From Yponomeuta sedellus (lineage: Eukaryota; Arthropoda; Insecta; Lepidoptera; Yponomeutidae): 64,000 nucleotides of DNA. The notes below the pieces were generated by a model. The model did no database searches. It was not told the origin of the DNA and was given only the letters and a program-made list of their open reading frames with translations. The stretch covers positions 7,734,868-7,798,867 of the forward strand of contig OW203738.1 of NCBI GenBank assembly GCA_934045075.1, written 5' to 3'. This document shows positions 8,472 to 19,618 of this stretch, piece after piece. A program made the position numbers and the translations under genes. Positions within the stretch are counted from its first letter, which is position 1. Every line of letters starts with the position of its first letter.

Positions 8472-10383
8472 GGGGAAAGTGGTCACCATTCGTACGCTTT
8501 TTATATTTTATTTTTTTAATTTATGATGGATTGTTGATTTTATCTAGTTTATATGCCTAAGCGTAACAAATATATTGTAGTTTGTTACAAAAAAATCCGA
8601 AACTATTATGTCAAAAGGTTAAAGAGTTATAGTAATTTTTCTACGATAAGATATTTGTACGAACGTACCCCACGTACGGGGTACGTTCGTACAGTAGGTG
8701 GGGTACTTTCATACGCCATGGGGTAGATTCATACAGGGTAATTAAAAAGCCTATTAAAGTCGTTAATTTTTTATTAATTATTACAAAAATATTTATTTAT
8801 TAAAGAACTAACTTAACATATTTGCCTTGACTCATAGTAGATAAATGTTTCTTTAGAAACATAACAAAAAATTAAATCGTTTATCCAGTTTACTTATTGA
8901 TAATTCTTAGCTTAACAATCTGTCTCAATGATGAGTATGTTGCACAGTCTTTGACAATCTAAACTTAAAGTCAATAATCATACATATTTGGTTGTTACTT
9001 TAGAAGTTATTGCACATTATAATTATTTAAATTAACTGCAAAAGTAAAAAGTCTAGCCATTCTAGCTGTACAGCCCGCTCGTGGTTGTGGATCAGGTAGG
9101 ATCATGACGACATCGCTGATATACAGAGTGTGTATGTCTTCTATATCAGGAAAAAAGAATAACCATGATGATCCCGGTTTCTTCCGAAGATAAGATACTT
9201 TCAGCTCCGTACCCGACTAATGACTAAGAACTTTTCCGACGTAGTAAACAACAGAAGTCTTTTTTTCAAACTTTACCAAAACCAAACAATTATCTTTGAT
9301 TTTATTTGGTGTCACATTTCAATTATTGTCACTACTGCAATCATTAGTCTCTTCGTCCGTTTCGGAACCGATTGGAGATGTTGAACTCTCCCGCAAGCTA
9401 AATTCCGATCCTTCAGATGCCTCTGAATCTTCATCACTTTTTTATTTGCTTAGCTTTCTTTTTCTTTTGTGTTGAACTAAGTTCTTTCAAACTACGTTTC
9501 AATGCTTTGGCTCTGGCTTTCCTTTCCTGTTCTATTTTTTTCAATTCTTTCTGTCTATGTCTCTCTTCTAATTCAATTTTTTCAGGTGTATCTGTATATA
9601 TACGGGATTTACCCGGTTTTCTTCTTGGAATGAAATGTTCGTGAGGGTTCATCGGTGTTAGAGCCATCTTTGAATTTCTTGACTCTGCTTTCCAACGTCG
9701 ATGTCTTGATGTTATATTGCAACGCGGCTTTTCTATATGACAGCCGTCCTAGAATTACGTCATCAATTGCTAATTTCATGGACTCTTCATCCACCTCTTG
9801 GGTACGCGTACCCTTTTTTTATATTTTCGTACCATGATTCTGCAATAAAATATTAGTTATAAGGCTTACTTTATAAAATATATCGATTTGTTAGAATTAG
9901 AATTACTTCATAAAAAGGAAAATGTTATTGTGATGTTCTGGTGGTTAATAAAATCTAAAGGGGAGCATTCGTACGCGTACGAATGTGCCCCCTGTTTTGC
10001 TGTCCGAATGCGCCCTATGCCTTGCACAAAATTAATATACTACTTTATACAAATTCTAATTTAATTTGAGAAATATAACAATTAAAGCTCAAGATAATCA
10101 ATGTTAACATTAATATTAATCAACACAATTTTGTCAAAAACATAATAATTCTACTTACAATTGCGAATTGAATTTACGTAAAAAATTTACTCACCACGCG
10201 CGAAAACACATTACGTTTTGTCAGCCGATGCACCGTGGTGCGACTGGCACGACACTTTGCTTAGCAACATGGCGGCCGGTATGTCTATGCAGACAAGCAA
10301 ACCCGCGCTTGTGTGCCGTTTAGTTTGTCTGTTATACTAACTGTATGAATGTGCCCCGCGTACGAATGGTGACCACTCTCCCC
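8472..10383. mobile_element. pogo/Tigger-like DNA transposon, internally deleted
   Basis: 1912-bp element with 26-bp terminal inverted repeats at 8472-8497 and 10358-10383, one mismatch, flanked by TA on both sides (8470-8471, 10384-10385). Subterminal copies of cattcgtacg and two palindromes (8657-8692, and cattcgtacgcgtacgaatg near 9966) are likely transposase-binding sequence. Minus-strand transposase remnant inside. Nested in 7433-10957. Confidence 0.85.
9007..9835 (-). pseudogene. pogo/Tigger-like transposase remnant without catalytic core
   Basis: ATG at 9835 opens MVRKYK; after a frameshift in an A-run the frame gives DEESMKLAIDDV, then LSYRKAALQYNI and STLESRVKKFK, the N-terminal Psq/CENP-B-like helix-turn-helix of pogo-type transposases. 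The frame then passes almost at once into a basic region (KKIEQERKARAKALKRS) and an acidic Ser-rich linker. A C-terminal domain follows with KFEKKTSVVYYVGKVL, YLRKKPGSSW and ILPDPQPRAGCTARM, stop at 9007-9009. The DDE domain expected between HTH and tail is missing, and at least two frameshifts and one stop are present, so no active enzyme is possible. Assignment rests on recalled family features. Confidence 0.75.
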
Positions 10384-10957
10384 TACATAATTATTTAGAT
10401 TATTTTATGACTTAAACTTCATTCATTCATTCAATAATGAAATCCGACATTCATTCAGTAATTTCAGCAACACTATGAAATGTCACATTTTATTGGTCAG
10501 CCATGTTTGTTTACTCGTTATGCCATTTAAGAAGTGTATCCGTACACTGTAATTATACCCACCCTTAGAAGCGCCTGAGTGAGTATATTGCCATAGCAAT
10601 TTTATGTCCAAGCGTCATTGCTCTTTTCATTCTTTCATGCGCTGGATCTAAACTGTTTGTATTTTGGTCTTCATAATAGCTATGGGAGCGGAGTTTAAAA
10701 AATATGAAGGAAGTAAATGGGCATAGTTGCTGCCCGATGAGATAGACAGTGATTCCACGAAAGTTAGGTGATATGGCTAGGTGACAGGTCAAGCTGAATT
10801 CAGTATGTACGGTCACTCTTAAATGTTGTTTCTCTTCTAAAATATGATGGAAGAAATTCTCTACCTAGAGAAAGCAAATAGAAGCTATAGGGCAGCAAAT
10901 ATTCATCACAATTTTCGACAATAATACCTACGCATAGTGACGGGTCATTCTGACGCT

Positions 10958-11430
10958 CACATGAACATGACTTTGAACGTTTGTTTATACATAGATAGAT
11001 AGAGAACCCTATTGCACAACCAGAAAAATATTACAACCATGATTCTTAAATCTAAGTAATGTTATACAATTGGCGGTCTTATCGCTAAGAGCGATCTCTA
11101 TAAAATTATAAAATTGTATGACTGTATATTTTGTGAGATATTATTTGGAATTGTTACTACGAATTTATTTTTTTACTCGAAGAACCTAACGTGATTACCA
11201 ACGTGTATCTGACAGAATATAACGTGGTCCGAGTTGTAGTTGCTTTAAAAATTGCATTATTACAGTTTTACAAGCTGACTGTGCATACTTACAACTCTTA
11301 GAATGTTTTTCGCAAGCTTACAACGAAGCAAACTTCGGGTACCTGCGCGTGACAAACAAGGAACAAAAGAAATTGCAACATCATTCTGCTTCGGATGTAG
11401 GTTTTACGATATAATGACCAAGACGTTATA
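10958..11430. other. No feature recognised
   Basis: AT-rich, with one attatttggaattgt motif shared with 6660-7380. No gene-like frame. Confidence 0.4.
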
Positions 11431-11652
11431 GCATGTTAGCTTTTAGAATATACCTCGGGCTCTAGAGTAGGCTTCGGATTTCGCTGAAAGCACACGAGTG
11501 TAATGTATTGCTCTGTATAAGTGTCATATTAGTTCCGATTTCGAAATTATAAGCGCCATATTAGTATCGAAATATCGGAATATTTCTATTACACGAATAT
11601 ATCCGATTCTATCCGACAGTAGCCGAGGTATATTCTAAAAGCTAACAGACTG
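11431..11652. mobile_element. MITE family M1, copy 1
   Basis: 222 bp with inverted ends gttagcttttagaatata and tatattctaaaagctaac, flanked by TA. Shares internal ctctagagtaggcttcgg and cacacgagtgtaat with 25549-25755, 54964-55179 and 59775-59990. Intact ends begin CAGTCTGTTAG next to TA, as in Tc1/mariner MITEs. Confidence 0.85.
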
Positions 11653-12129
11653 TACCTCTGAATCACCTTTGTAGATCTAAATAGTTTTACATAGGTACTA
11701 AGCTTCAGTTTACTGTTGTGCCTTGTAACAGTGCAATTTAAACGTAATTTTAATTTTTTGAAAATGTTAGACAGAATTAAAGAAATATAATAAAAAATGG
11801 TGTAAAGAGATTTGCACCGTTACAGCCTTACCTTTCGGAGCTACTAGAAAGCACAACTTTAAACTAAATGAAAATTAGGTACACACTTGACAGTTGGTAG
11901 GCAAATTGTTATTGCAGTAATTTTTTAATGTGTTAATTTAATTTTTTTATTTAATGTTTAACCTGTAAATTAAGTTTTATTTACAAAAATAAAGAGTAAT
12001 AATAAAAGGGTCAGTTCGTTTTAATTTTCCTCCCAACTTTGGCAAATCCTGATAACTGAATACACTATCTATTTATTAATACCATTGAATTTGAAATTCT
12101 ATGTTAATACCTACGTATACAATCAAGAT
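11653..12129. other. No feature recognised
   Basis: AT-rich non-coding sequence. An aaaataaagagtaataataa stretch near 11990 may be the worn tail of an older retroelement. Confidence 0.35.
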
Positions 12130-12412
12130 TAGGTTAGGTTAAGTTAGGTGATCTGCTGTGTGGTGTCGGCTTAGAGAATAGCACCAACCCAATTCTTCCC
12201 GCGGGTGTCGTAAAAGGCGACTAAGGGACGCAAACCGGGGGGTGGGCAGCAATGCCCCCTGCAGTACAATTCCACCGAACTGCGATCCCCAACCCGCATG
12301 CCCAGCGTGGGGATTATGGGCATTACCCCTATGAAAGCACAACGTGGCGCTCTTTAGGGGGAGGGCTATGTCCACAGTGGACTAGTGGCCTTACGACGAC
12401 GAAGGTTAGCGA
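12130..12412 (+). mobile_element. RTE LINE 3' end fragment
   Basis: Contains the 3' module of this window's RTE family (cttcccgcgggtgtcgtaaa, gcacaacgtggcgctcttta, gggctatgtccacagtggac). Same tail as 1000-1085 and, inverted, 35652-35720. Confidence 0.65.
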
Positions 12413-12487
12413 CAGACTATTTCCCGTATTTTCACAATTCTATTAACCATTTCTTTACACATGGAAAGAAACAGAAATATAGAAAAT

Positions 12488-12778
12488 ACTAAATAAGGTT
12501 TATGCGAGCTTTTTATCATCGTAAAAATAATGTTTTCCCTAGGTAGCAAAAAGGTAGTAAATACTGATATCAATGACATCGTTAACACTTAACTAACATG
12601 ACATGAAAATCCAAGTAGCCAGCCAACCAGACGTCAGAATGGCTGGCCACTTTTTTCTTTTGATAATTTCGATACCGTAAAGGTAGCAAATACTTTATGA
12701 TAGGTAGTAAATAGTAGCAAATGGGTAGTAAATAATACGCATGGTTTGATTTCTATATCTCATTTTGTCCAGCGGACC
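12488..12778 (-). repeat. Repeat D, copy 1
   Basis: About 290 bp, inverted copy of 51037-51322. Shared marks are ggtagcaaaaaggtagtaaa, agccagccaaccagacgtca and ttgtccagcggaccgc. The other copy cuts a BEN pseudogene exon. Class unknown. Confidence 0.8.
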
Positions 12779-13514
12779 GCGGACAATTACGGTCGCGTAA
12801 TTTCTGCTGAGCAGAAAATCTGATGGGCCGCCACAGAAGCGTAATTTATTCAGTCGCTTTTCAAAGTTAGTAACTTATCATATCACTATATGACTTTTCT
12901 GACAAATTCCACAGGCAAGGCCGTTATTCAATTACAAATTTTTCTTTGTCAAACATTGTGAAGAAGAAAGAAACGCATAGACTCTTACTCCCTCTACGAT
13001 AGACTCCCACGCGTTCTGTGATCGACTGTCAATTTCCTCGCCCCCCTCCCACCGCGAACTCAATTCAGTGCGCGTGTAGACAACTCATTTTGCGTCGCCG
13101 TGTGGCAAAAAGAGGTTTTTGTATGAAACCGAACGTAGCAGAAATAACGCGACCGAAAAGGCGCGACTCATAAATCTCACAATTCAAAAAAATACGATCG
13201 TGTGGCCTCAGCCTTTTACCTCGCAAATTATCTAATCTGTGTCGCAAGTCAGCTAAACCGTTTTCTAGAGGGGCAAAGAATGGTTTGCTGATCTCAAAAT
13301 ATTAGATGAGTTTAGTACCATACAAACTTTGGATCTTATCTAATTACTTTATAAAATAAATACTTATCTATGAAATCAATTCTATCTGCTTTCGATTAGC
13401 CACGGTTTATCCTCAATTCGTTTAGCACGCCCCGGCGCCGCCGAGCTTGAGAAATGCCCTTCTCTGGGCAACAATGTCAATTTCTGTGTCGAGCCCGAAA
13501 TGTCTCGACGCTAA
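12779..13514. other. No feature recognised
   Basis: Mixed composition with a C-rich patch near 13040. Short frames only. Confidence 0.4.
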
Positions 13515-14007
13515 GGGCTCCCACACATAACCACGATACGATGTCGCATCGTACCACGATGCGTCGGCGTTTCACGATGCGATATCGCGTCGTGGAAATC
13601 TACGATTAGCATCGTAAAAATTTACAACGCTACATCGTAACGTGCCACTATGCTCGGCACGACGCCCGTCGATGCAATGCAGGGGGTATTGTCACAGTTG
13701 ATTCCTAAAAATGGACCGCACTAAACGCGTTCTGCGCCTGCTGTTCTTCACAACACGGATAAAGAAAAAAAAGAAATTCAGTAGATGTACTGGATCCTTC
13801 CAATTGTTCTAACCATGAATAACGGGAGAGCAAGTTTGAACAACAATTGCAGAAATACATCGTGAATACAACGCGACGTCGTCGTGCAGTGCATTGTGGC
13901 ATGTTACGATGTCGTGTCGTAGATTTCCACGACGCGACGTCGCATCGTGAAACGATGTCGTGTCGTAGCACGGTGCGATGTCGTACCGTGTTTATATGTG
14001 GGAGCCC
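13515..14007. mobile_element. Harbinger/PIF-type MITE with long inverted ends
   Basis: 493 bp. Ends GGGCTCCCACACATAA and ttatatgtgggagccc continue into ~100-bp imperfect inverted repeats rich in acgatgtcg/cgacatcgt motifs. Flanked by TAA at 13512-13514 and 14008-14010, the 3-bp duplication typical of PIF/Harbinger. The frames of 86 and 153 codons over it arise from the repeats. Confidence 0.75.
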
Positions 14008-14110
14008 TAACATGGGACCGCGACCGAGTTGGTGGACCGAGCCTTGTATAAATCTGGGTAACATGCAAATGGCGGCATGGCAGTGCCGGATGATTTCAGC
14101 CGAGTAAGGC

Positions 14111-15200
14111 CGATAGTCATTACTATTGTTTTGATTTCTAAAGAAAAAGGTATTAGGTAGGTACATACATTTCTATTATCTTTTAAAGCAAAAGTTATAT
14201 CTACAGTAAAGTAAAATGCTCTCTTTGTTCTGTCAGCAATATTACTTCCTAAGGAGAAATGACACAATAGACTACACGGACACTAGACAAAACTTTAACA
14301 AACCTCAAATAAGGGTGCAATAAAGGTGAAGTAAATTCTGTGAGTAAATTAATACTTAGGCGTTTAAGGTGCTTGCTTGTACCGACCTAACTGTAGTTTA
14401 GGTCCAAGATAAATAGTCATTACTATTTTTTGAACTAAAACTTTCGTAAGCACAACACATTGTAGACTTTTAGTCCGGATTTACTTACGGGTGTTGTTAT
14501 ATCGGAAAAGTCCGACCAGGTTTCGCTCCGATTCGCAGAGCTTAATCATGGTGAGCAGAAACGGAGCTCGCGTCGTCGTCGGTTGCAAGTCGGTTGCTCG
14601 TCTCACACTACGGGCAAGCGCGCGGCGCCGCGGCGCGCCCGCGCCGAGATAGGTGGGGCGGGTGCCGACACTGGCTGCTGCGGGGGACCCAACACCCGTA
14701 TAAGTAAATCCGGACTAAAAGTCTACAGTCATTACTACTCATTACTATTGTTTTGATTTCTATAGAAAAAGGTATTAGGTAGGTACATACATTTCTATTA
14801 TCTTTTAAAGCAAAAGAGAATGTACGAATAAGACTTTTTTGCTGTCTGGTAAAAGTTATATCTACAGTAAAGTAAAATGCTCTCTTTGTTCTGTCAGCAA
14901 TATAATACTTCCTAAGGAGAAATGACACAATAGACTACACGGACACTAGACAAAACTTTAACAAACCTCAAATAAGGGTGCAATAAAGGTGAATTAAATT
15001 AATACTTGTGCCGACCTACCTGTAGGTTAGGTCCAAGATAAATAGTCAGGGCTATTGTTTTAATTTCTATAGAAAAAAGTGTTTAAGTAACTAACTGTTG
15101 CCTTTAAAAAATGTAAGATCATGTTAGAAATAAGACAACTACACATTTATGGTTAACGTTTTTGCAGCTGCTAAAGTAATGCTCTCTCAGTCAGCAATAA
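14111..15200. repeat. Tandem, diverged copies of a BEN-intron-like segment
   Basis: 14111-14350 and 14731-15005 are direct copies (aggtattaggtaggtacata, aaatgctctctttgttctgt, cacaatagactacacggaca). A third partial copy runs 15034-15200 (gctattgttttaatttctat, ttttgcagctgctaaagta). The same order of motifs lies just before the last BEN exon at 5010-5280, but no BEN exon follows here. Confidence 0.7.
14461..14727. mobile_element. GC-rich MITE inserted in the tandem segment
   Basis: 267 bp with ~37-bp inverted ends starting tgtagacttttagtccggat. The interior is strikingly GC-rich (gcgcggcgccgcggcgcgcc) in an AT-rich neighbourhood. Superfamily and target duplication unclear. Confidence 0.65.
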
Positions 15201-15535
15201 TTCGTTCAATTTGGAAAACATTTTCTAAAACAATTACCCATCGATCGGATTTAGGCTCTGTCATATGTATATTATTATTTAAATATATTAGGTAATTATA
15301 AGTAATTATTTTCTCCCACTCTTTTGCAATTTGGTATCAATACTTATAATATATTTTCGATTTAATTATTTATGAACATCCACGTACCGACTATGTTTAG
15401 GACACTGGCCACTTGTAATTGTTTTGAAAACGTCAATATTATTAAAAAATAAAAATACTGTTCAATTTTAAAATTTCCCTCCGCATTTTTTTGAGAGCCA
15501 ATTAAATTTTCATACATTGTCTATTAATTTAAAAA

Positions 15536-15852
15536 ATGGATTTGCATCGAGAACATTTTCGTACTATATTTTTTTACGATTTCAAATGTGGCTTAAAACC
15601 TGATGAGTCATTTGATCGACTTCGAATTTCTTTTATGGATGAAGGACCTTCAAAAGCAACCATCTATATACCGCTGGAATAGTGTATTCAAACGCGGTCG
15701 TCTTACTTTTGGGGATGAACAAAGGAGTGGTCGTCCTACGACGGCTGTCACCGAAGAAAGTGTGCTGGCAGTAAAAAAATTAATTCAACAAAACAGACGA
15801 ATTACGTACGAAGAGATTCAGCATACACTGCAGATTGGTTCAGGAAGTGTTT
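15536..15852 (+). pseudogene. mariner transposase N-terminal fragment, frameshifted
   Basis: ATG at 15536 opens MDLHREHFRTIFFYDFKCG and continues DESFDRLRISF to SKATIY. After a frameshift near 15670 the downstream frame continues YRWNSVFKRGRLTFGDEQRS, GRPTTAV and ITYEEIQHTLQIGSGSV. This is the paired helix-turn-helix DNA-binding half of a mariner-type transposase with its linker. The catalytic DDD half is absent because a SINE B copy begins at 15853. Full-length mariner transposases have about 340 residues; only about 105 remain. Confidence 0.8.
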
Positions 15853-16100
15853 AAAAACCTATTTAGAGGCTAAATATTTCATCCATGCCGGGATTCGAAC
15901 CCGCAACCTCTGGCTATCCGCGCCAGCGCTCTACCAATTGAGCCAATGGGCGACTCACCGGCATCAGTGAAATTTCGAACCTCTTTACACTATTCTCTGT
16001 ATTATGTACAGGCAGTGACATCTGGCTTTAGCAAATTGCATCACTTACAGCCCCGACTACCTACTTTGCAGTTAGGTTTTACATCGTAACTTCATAATAA
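15853..16100 (-). repeat. SINE B copy, truncating the mariner fragment
   Basis: Minus-strand tRNA-like body with box A tggctcaattgg and box B GGTTCGAATCC, preceded by the family B leader. Confidence 0.8.
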
Positions 16101-16312
16101 ATTACAAAAGTTTATTATGAAGTTACATTCCAAAATAGGTAAATCAATTATTTTATATAAAGTCAACAATATTGATTATTAGTAATTGAAGTTAAAAATT
16201 AATCCGTATAAAAACAGTTTTAATTTTAGTTAAAAATTAAATTTATAAACCAATTATTTTACATGAACTAAAAATATTGATTATTAATTAAAATTAACTC
16301 TACAGTCACACT

Positions 16313-16680
16313 TTAGCAAGGGGGTCTCATGCACTTAAGCACTGGTTCCCATGCTGCCGGTATATTCCAACCACGATCTCTATTGAAATTTGGATGCCAG
16401 CGGATCTAGGGAAGGATCTAGCGGATCAGCGGATCAGCATTCTAGGGAAGAAACGGTCTTCTCGGGCTAGAACATCTAATCTGTGCTAGAACTTTAACTT
16501 TATCAAAATGTATAAGTGGTTGGTACCGCTATGTTCGCTGACTGCAGATCTAACAGAGAGCTTATGTTTCACGTCCGCGATATGTTCCTTCACCCGTTCA
16601 GATATGGTACGCTTGGTTTGACCAATGTACATTCACAGTCAAGCTTGTATACTCCTGTCTCTTGTAGGGGAATCCTGTGC
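16313..16680 (-). pseudogene. Penelope-like element, GIY-YIG endonuclease end
   Basis: The minus strand encodes, across frameshifts, GVYKLDCEC, then YIGQTKRTISERVKEHIAD and SEHSGTNH, matching the GIY-YIG endonuclease region of Penelope-like elements (YIGQTKR with HIADVKH). The C-terminal tail FNRDRGWNIPAAWEPVL follows and ends at a stop at 16315-16313. Only the 3' end of the element is present; the reverse transcriptase is missing. A duplicated ctagcggatcagcggat stretch near 16410 disrupts the tail. Confidence 0.75.
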
Positions 16681-17496
16681 AAAATAAAAAAATAATAGAG
16701 TGAAATTCGTATTAAAACAGTTTTAATTTAATCAGTTTGTATTACATCCGGAGAATAATTATTCCACCTACTTTACCCTGGAATTACTTAAAACTCTTTA
16801 ATGTAGCATGACCTTGCTTTCTTGGGTTAAAATTGAGTGACCAACGTATGAATATAAATACAATAAGACACTTCAGCCCTCCTATTACGTAGCACTCCAC
16901 TCTGTCGAGTGAAGAATTTATACGACTCCAAACTGTCAAAAAATGTATGCATTTGACAGCCGGAGTAGCTTAAAAAAAGTAAAAACCAACGTCATGCAAC
17001 TCTGTGGATACTTACATAATAATGCCCCTGGAGTGCTTCATGTATTTGGTAAACAGAATTGTTTATAAAGCCGGCTTTTGACTACGGGATGTATAGTAAC
17101 TAATTTTTAACACGTGAACATAATTTAAGTGATAGTTTTTCTTTTTAACCGTCTTCAAAAAAGGAGGAGGTTATCAATTCGACGCGATAGCTTATTAATT
17201 TCTTTTCAACACTTGCTCATAAAGTGGCACTATGGTCACCGCAATTAGGCACAGAATGACACCCATAATCAAACTGTGACTTTTCCATTGTATAACTTGT
17301 ATAACACACTAGTGAGTTATAGATTTTTTATTTTATTGGTTGAGTTGCATTCATTCTTCTTAAAAACATTTTCTTTAAAAAAAGATCGTACCTATTCAAT
17401 AGTACAAATAAATAACTGTTCCTATTGCTTGCTCATTTCATGCAACTTCTTATTTAAATAGATAATTTTAACTCGTACGTGTTTATACACTTTTTA
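16681..17496. other. No gene; short repeat traces
   Basis: AT-rich. The motif tcttcaaaaaaggaggagg at about 17152 is a common lepidopteran repeat edge, also near 34466. The aagccggcttttgactacgg piece near 17070 matches the ends of the element at 25893-26518. Confidence 0.4.
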
Positions 17497-17790
17497 TTGC
17501 ACTAACCCGTGCTAAGGACAATTTTAAAAACCTATTTAGAGTTTAGATTCCAACCCGCGACCTCTGGCTATCCGTGCCAGCGCTCTTTGCAACTGAGCCA
17601 ATGGGCGACTCACCGGCTTCAGTGAAATTTCGAACCTCTTTACAATATTCTCTGTATTACGTACAGGCAGCGACATCTGGCTGAACTGAAGTAATTTGCA
17701 TCACTTGCAGCCCCGAGTACCTACTTTGCAGTTATGTTTTTACATCGGAATGATATCGCTGTGTATAATCATGTGGGTACATAATATTAT
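17497..17790 (-). repeat. SINE B copy, nearly full length
   Basis: Tail gcactaacccgtgctaagga first, then the reversed tRNA-like body (caacccgcgacctctggcta) and leader, ending tcatgtgggtac. This copy shows the order leader, tRNA-like body, tail. Confidence 0.8.
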
Positions 17791-18511
17791 CAATTCCTAC
17801 GTCTAAATACCTTGGGAATTGATTCTTTTTACCCTCGTTTAACAATCTACTATTTCTTAAACATGCGCGGAAATATTATCATTACTTTTGAATAAAGATC
17901 ACGCGAAGTATCATACTTACGTAGACTGAAAAACCAAAATCACTTCCCGGCGCATTCTTTGAATTGGGAACGAAGGGCAATGTTGTATGAAACGGTGTGC
18001 TGTTTGAATTTAGAACTCTTTCATCTATCGTACACATTGCGTTCTCGTGACTGTATTGTAATGTATAGCCAGTCGCGTTTACCTTTCTGCACAAACTGTA
18101 AAATAAAAAATAAAATTGGCGGTAAAGCGGAGTTCGTTGTTATTTGGTTAATAATAAATTAAAATGTAAAAGGCCCTTTTTTATTTCCTTGCATTTTTTT
18201 AAGAAAAGCACTATGCCTCGGCCGAAATGGCAATTGCCTGTCTCGTACAGTGCCACCATCTTAGCTGTTCAGTTGAGAGCGGCGCTAGTGGAGAATTTCG
18301 GGGTGGCATTTTAAAAATTAACTTAGAAAAAATGAAAAATTCAAAGTCAAAGGCCCGTCTTTAAATGTAAATAAAATATATCTATAAATCAACAGACGAC
18401 GGAATGTTTCTTTTCAATATGGCGGATGACTAGGCCGTAATTACAATTTTGCCCACCTGAACAGATAACTTGGTGGCGCTGTACTATTGAAGTCCTCGCC
18501 TGGTCTATAGA
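17791..18511. other. No feature recognised
   Basis: Non-coding; short frames only. A gcggcgctagtggag piece near 18280 may be an old repeat edge. Confidence 0.35.
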
Positions 18512-19215
18512 TACCCTCCTTAGGGTTAGACCTCATCTGGCAGCACGGAATCGCCTTTTTCCGTCGCCCTTTCTCTTTCTGTCGCTTAAAACTGCCATTT
18601 GCTAGACCGAGACAGAAAGCATAATGCGATAGCACGCGGCGGAGTCCTCGAGGCGATCGGCGTCACGGACAAAATGCAATGGTCGGCAGGGATACTCCGG
18701 AACGCAGAAGCGCGCGGTAGCATGCTAACGCATCCTTTCACCGCCGATCACTTGCTATCGCATGCTGTCTCACTCTATCGTACAATGGCGCACTCGGCCG
18801 CTCGTCAGCTCAGTGCAGCCTGTTCATGAACCGATCTCTGCTTCCAAAAAGGATGAACCCAGTATCTCCGTTTTATTTTGCGAGTGCGTTTCTTTTTATT
18901 ATTTTGATTTTGCATTTCTTGCAAATTACACGCTAGAATCACTGCTCTCTCTTCCGTGGTCCTATCCATCTCGCGCTTGAAACTAAAGTGATCATGAAAG
19001 AACGCGGCAGTATGCCACCCCATGCTGCAGCATGCTGACGCGTGCCATCGCCTTTTTTGTCTGCGGAATGCGACAGCGCGCGTTCGCATGCGGCAGCATA
19101 CTGCAGCACAGGCGGAACAAAGGCGATTCCGTGCTGCCAGATGAGGTCCAACCCTTAGGGAAGAGACCTTTGCCCCTCAGTGGCGACATAATGGGTTCAT
19201 GATGATGATGAAAAG
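18512..19215. mobile_element. GC-rich inverted-repeat element with RTE-like tail
   Basis: Arms of about 45 bp at 18512-18560 and 19117-19165 are inverted copies (aggcgattccgtgctgccag, then atgaggtc). The interior is rich in gcatgctgcagc-type palindromes. The right end runs into gggaagagacctttgcccct and (gat)n, an RTE-type 3' tail. Confidence 0.55.
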
Positions 19216-19618
19216 TCTTTGAGCTAAGCCGCGGACAGACATAGGGACATGGTGAGTCAACTCGAAATTGACACCATCATCGTGCCATGTAATTATCACG
19301 AATCGTCAATGTCAACGGGTTTTAAAAAAATGCTTCATTTTATATTAGATGGATTTGAATACCACATCCGCATTCACTGCTTTTAGTTTTTAGATTGTAT
19401 TTTTTTCATTAAATCATAATGTTGGAATCTAAACCACCATTGAGATTTAATTTTTATTGTGGCAACACTTGTGTTTTTTTCTGCCTTCTTGTCTTCGACG
19501 TATTACAAGTGCACACGCATATTTTGACTTTCATTTTTATAAATAATCTAACACAGAAAAAGGGGCTAAAGCCAGTGATTTCTTCACATAAAGTAACTAG
19601 GATATACAATGCTACTAA
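19216..19618. other. No feature recognised
   Basis: AT-rich non-coding sequence up to the palindrome at 19619. Confidence 0.35.

Larger units (their letters stand above)
7433..10957. mobile_element. Large inverted-repeat DNA element, non-coding, host of a nested pogo element
   Basis: Outer arms 7433-7483 and 10903-10957 are inverted copies (agcgtcagaatgacccgtca reading inward). A second inner inverted pair is at 7752-7788 and 10504-10543 (tggcataacgagtaaacaaa). Without the nested element the host is about 1.6 kb with no coding capacity. Superfamily not assigned. Confidence 0.6.

Noticed and set aside
13705..14166. 153-codon minus frame and two 86-codon frames
   Set aside because: Overlap the Harbinger-type MITE; composition reflects its repeats.
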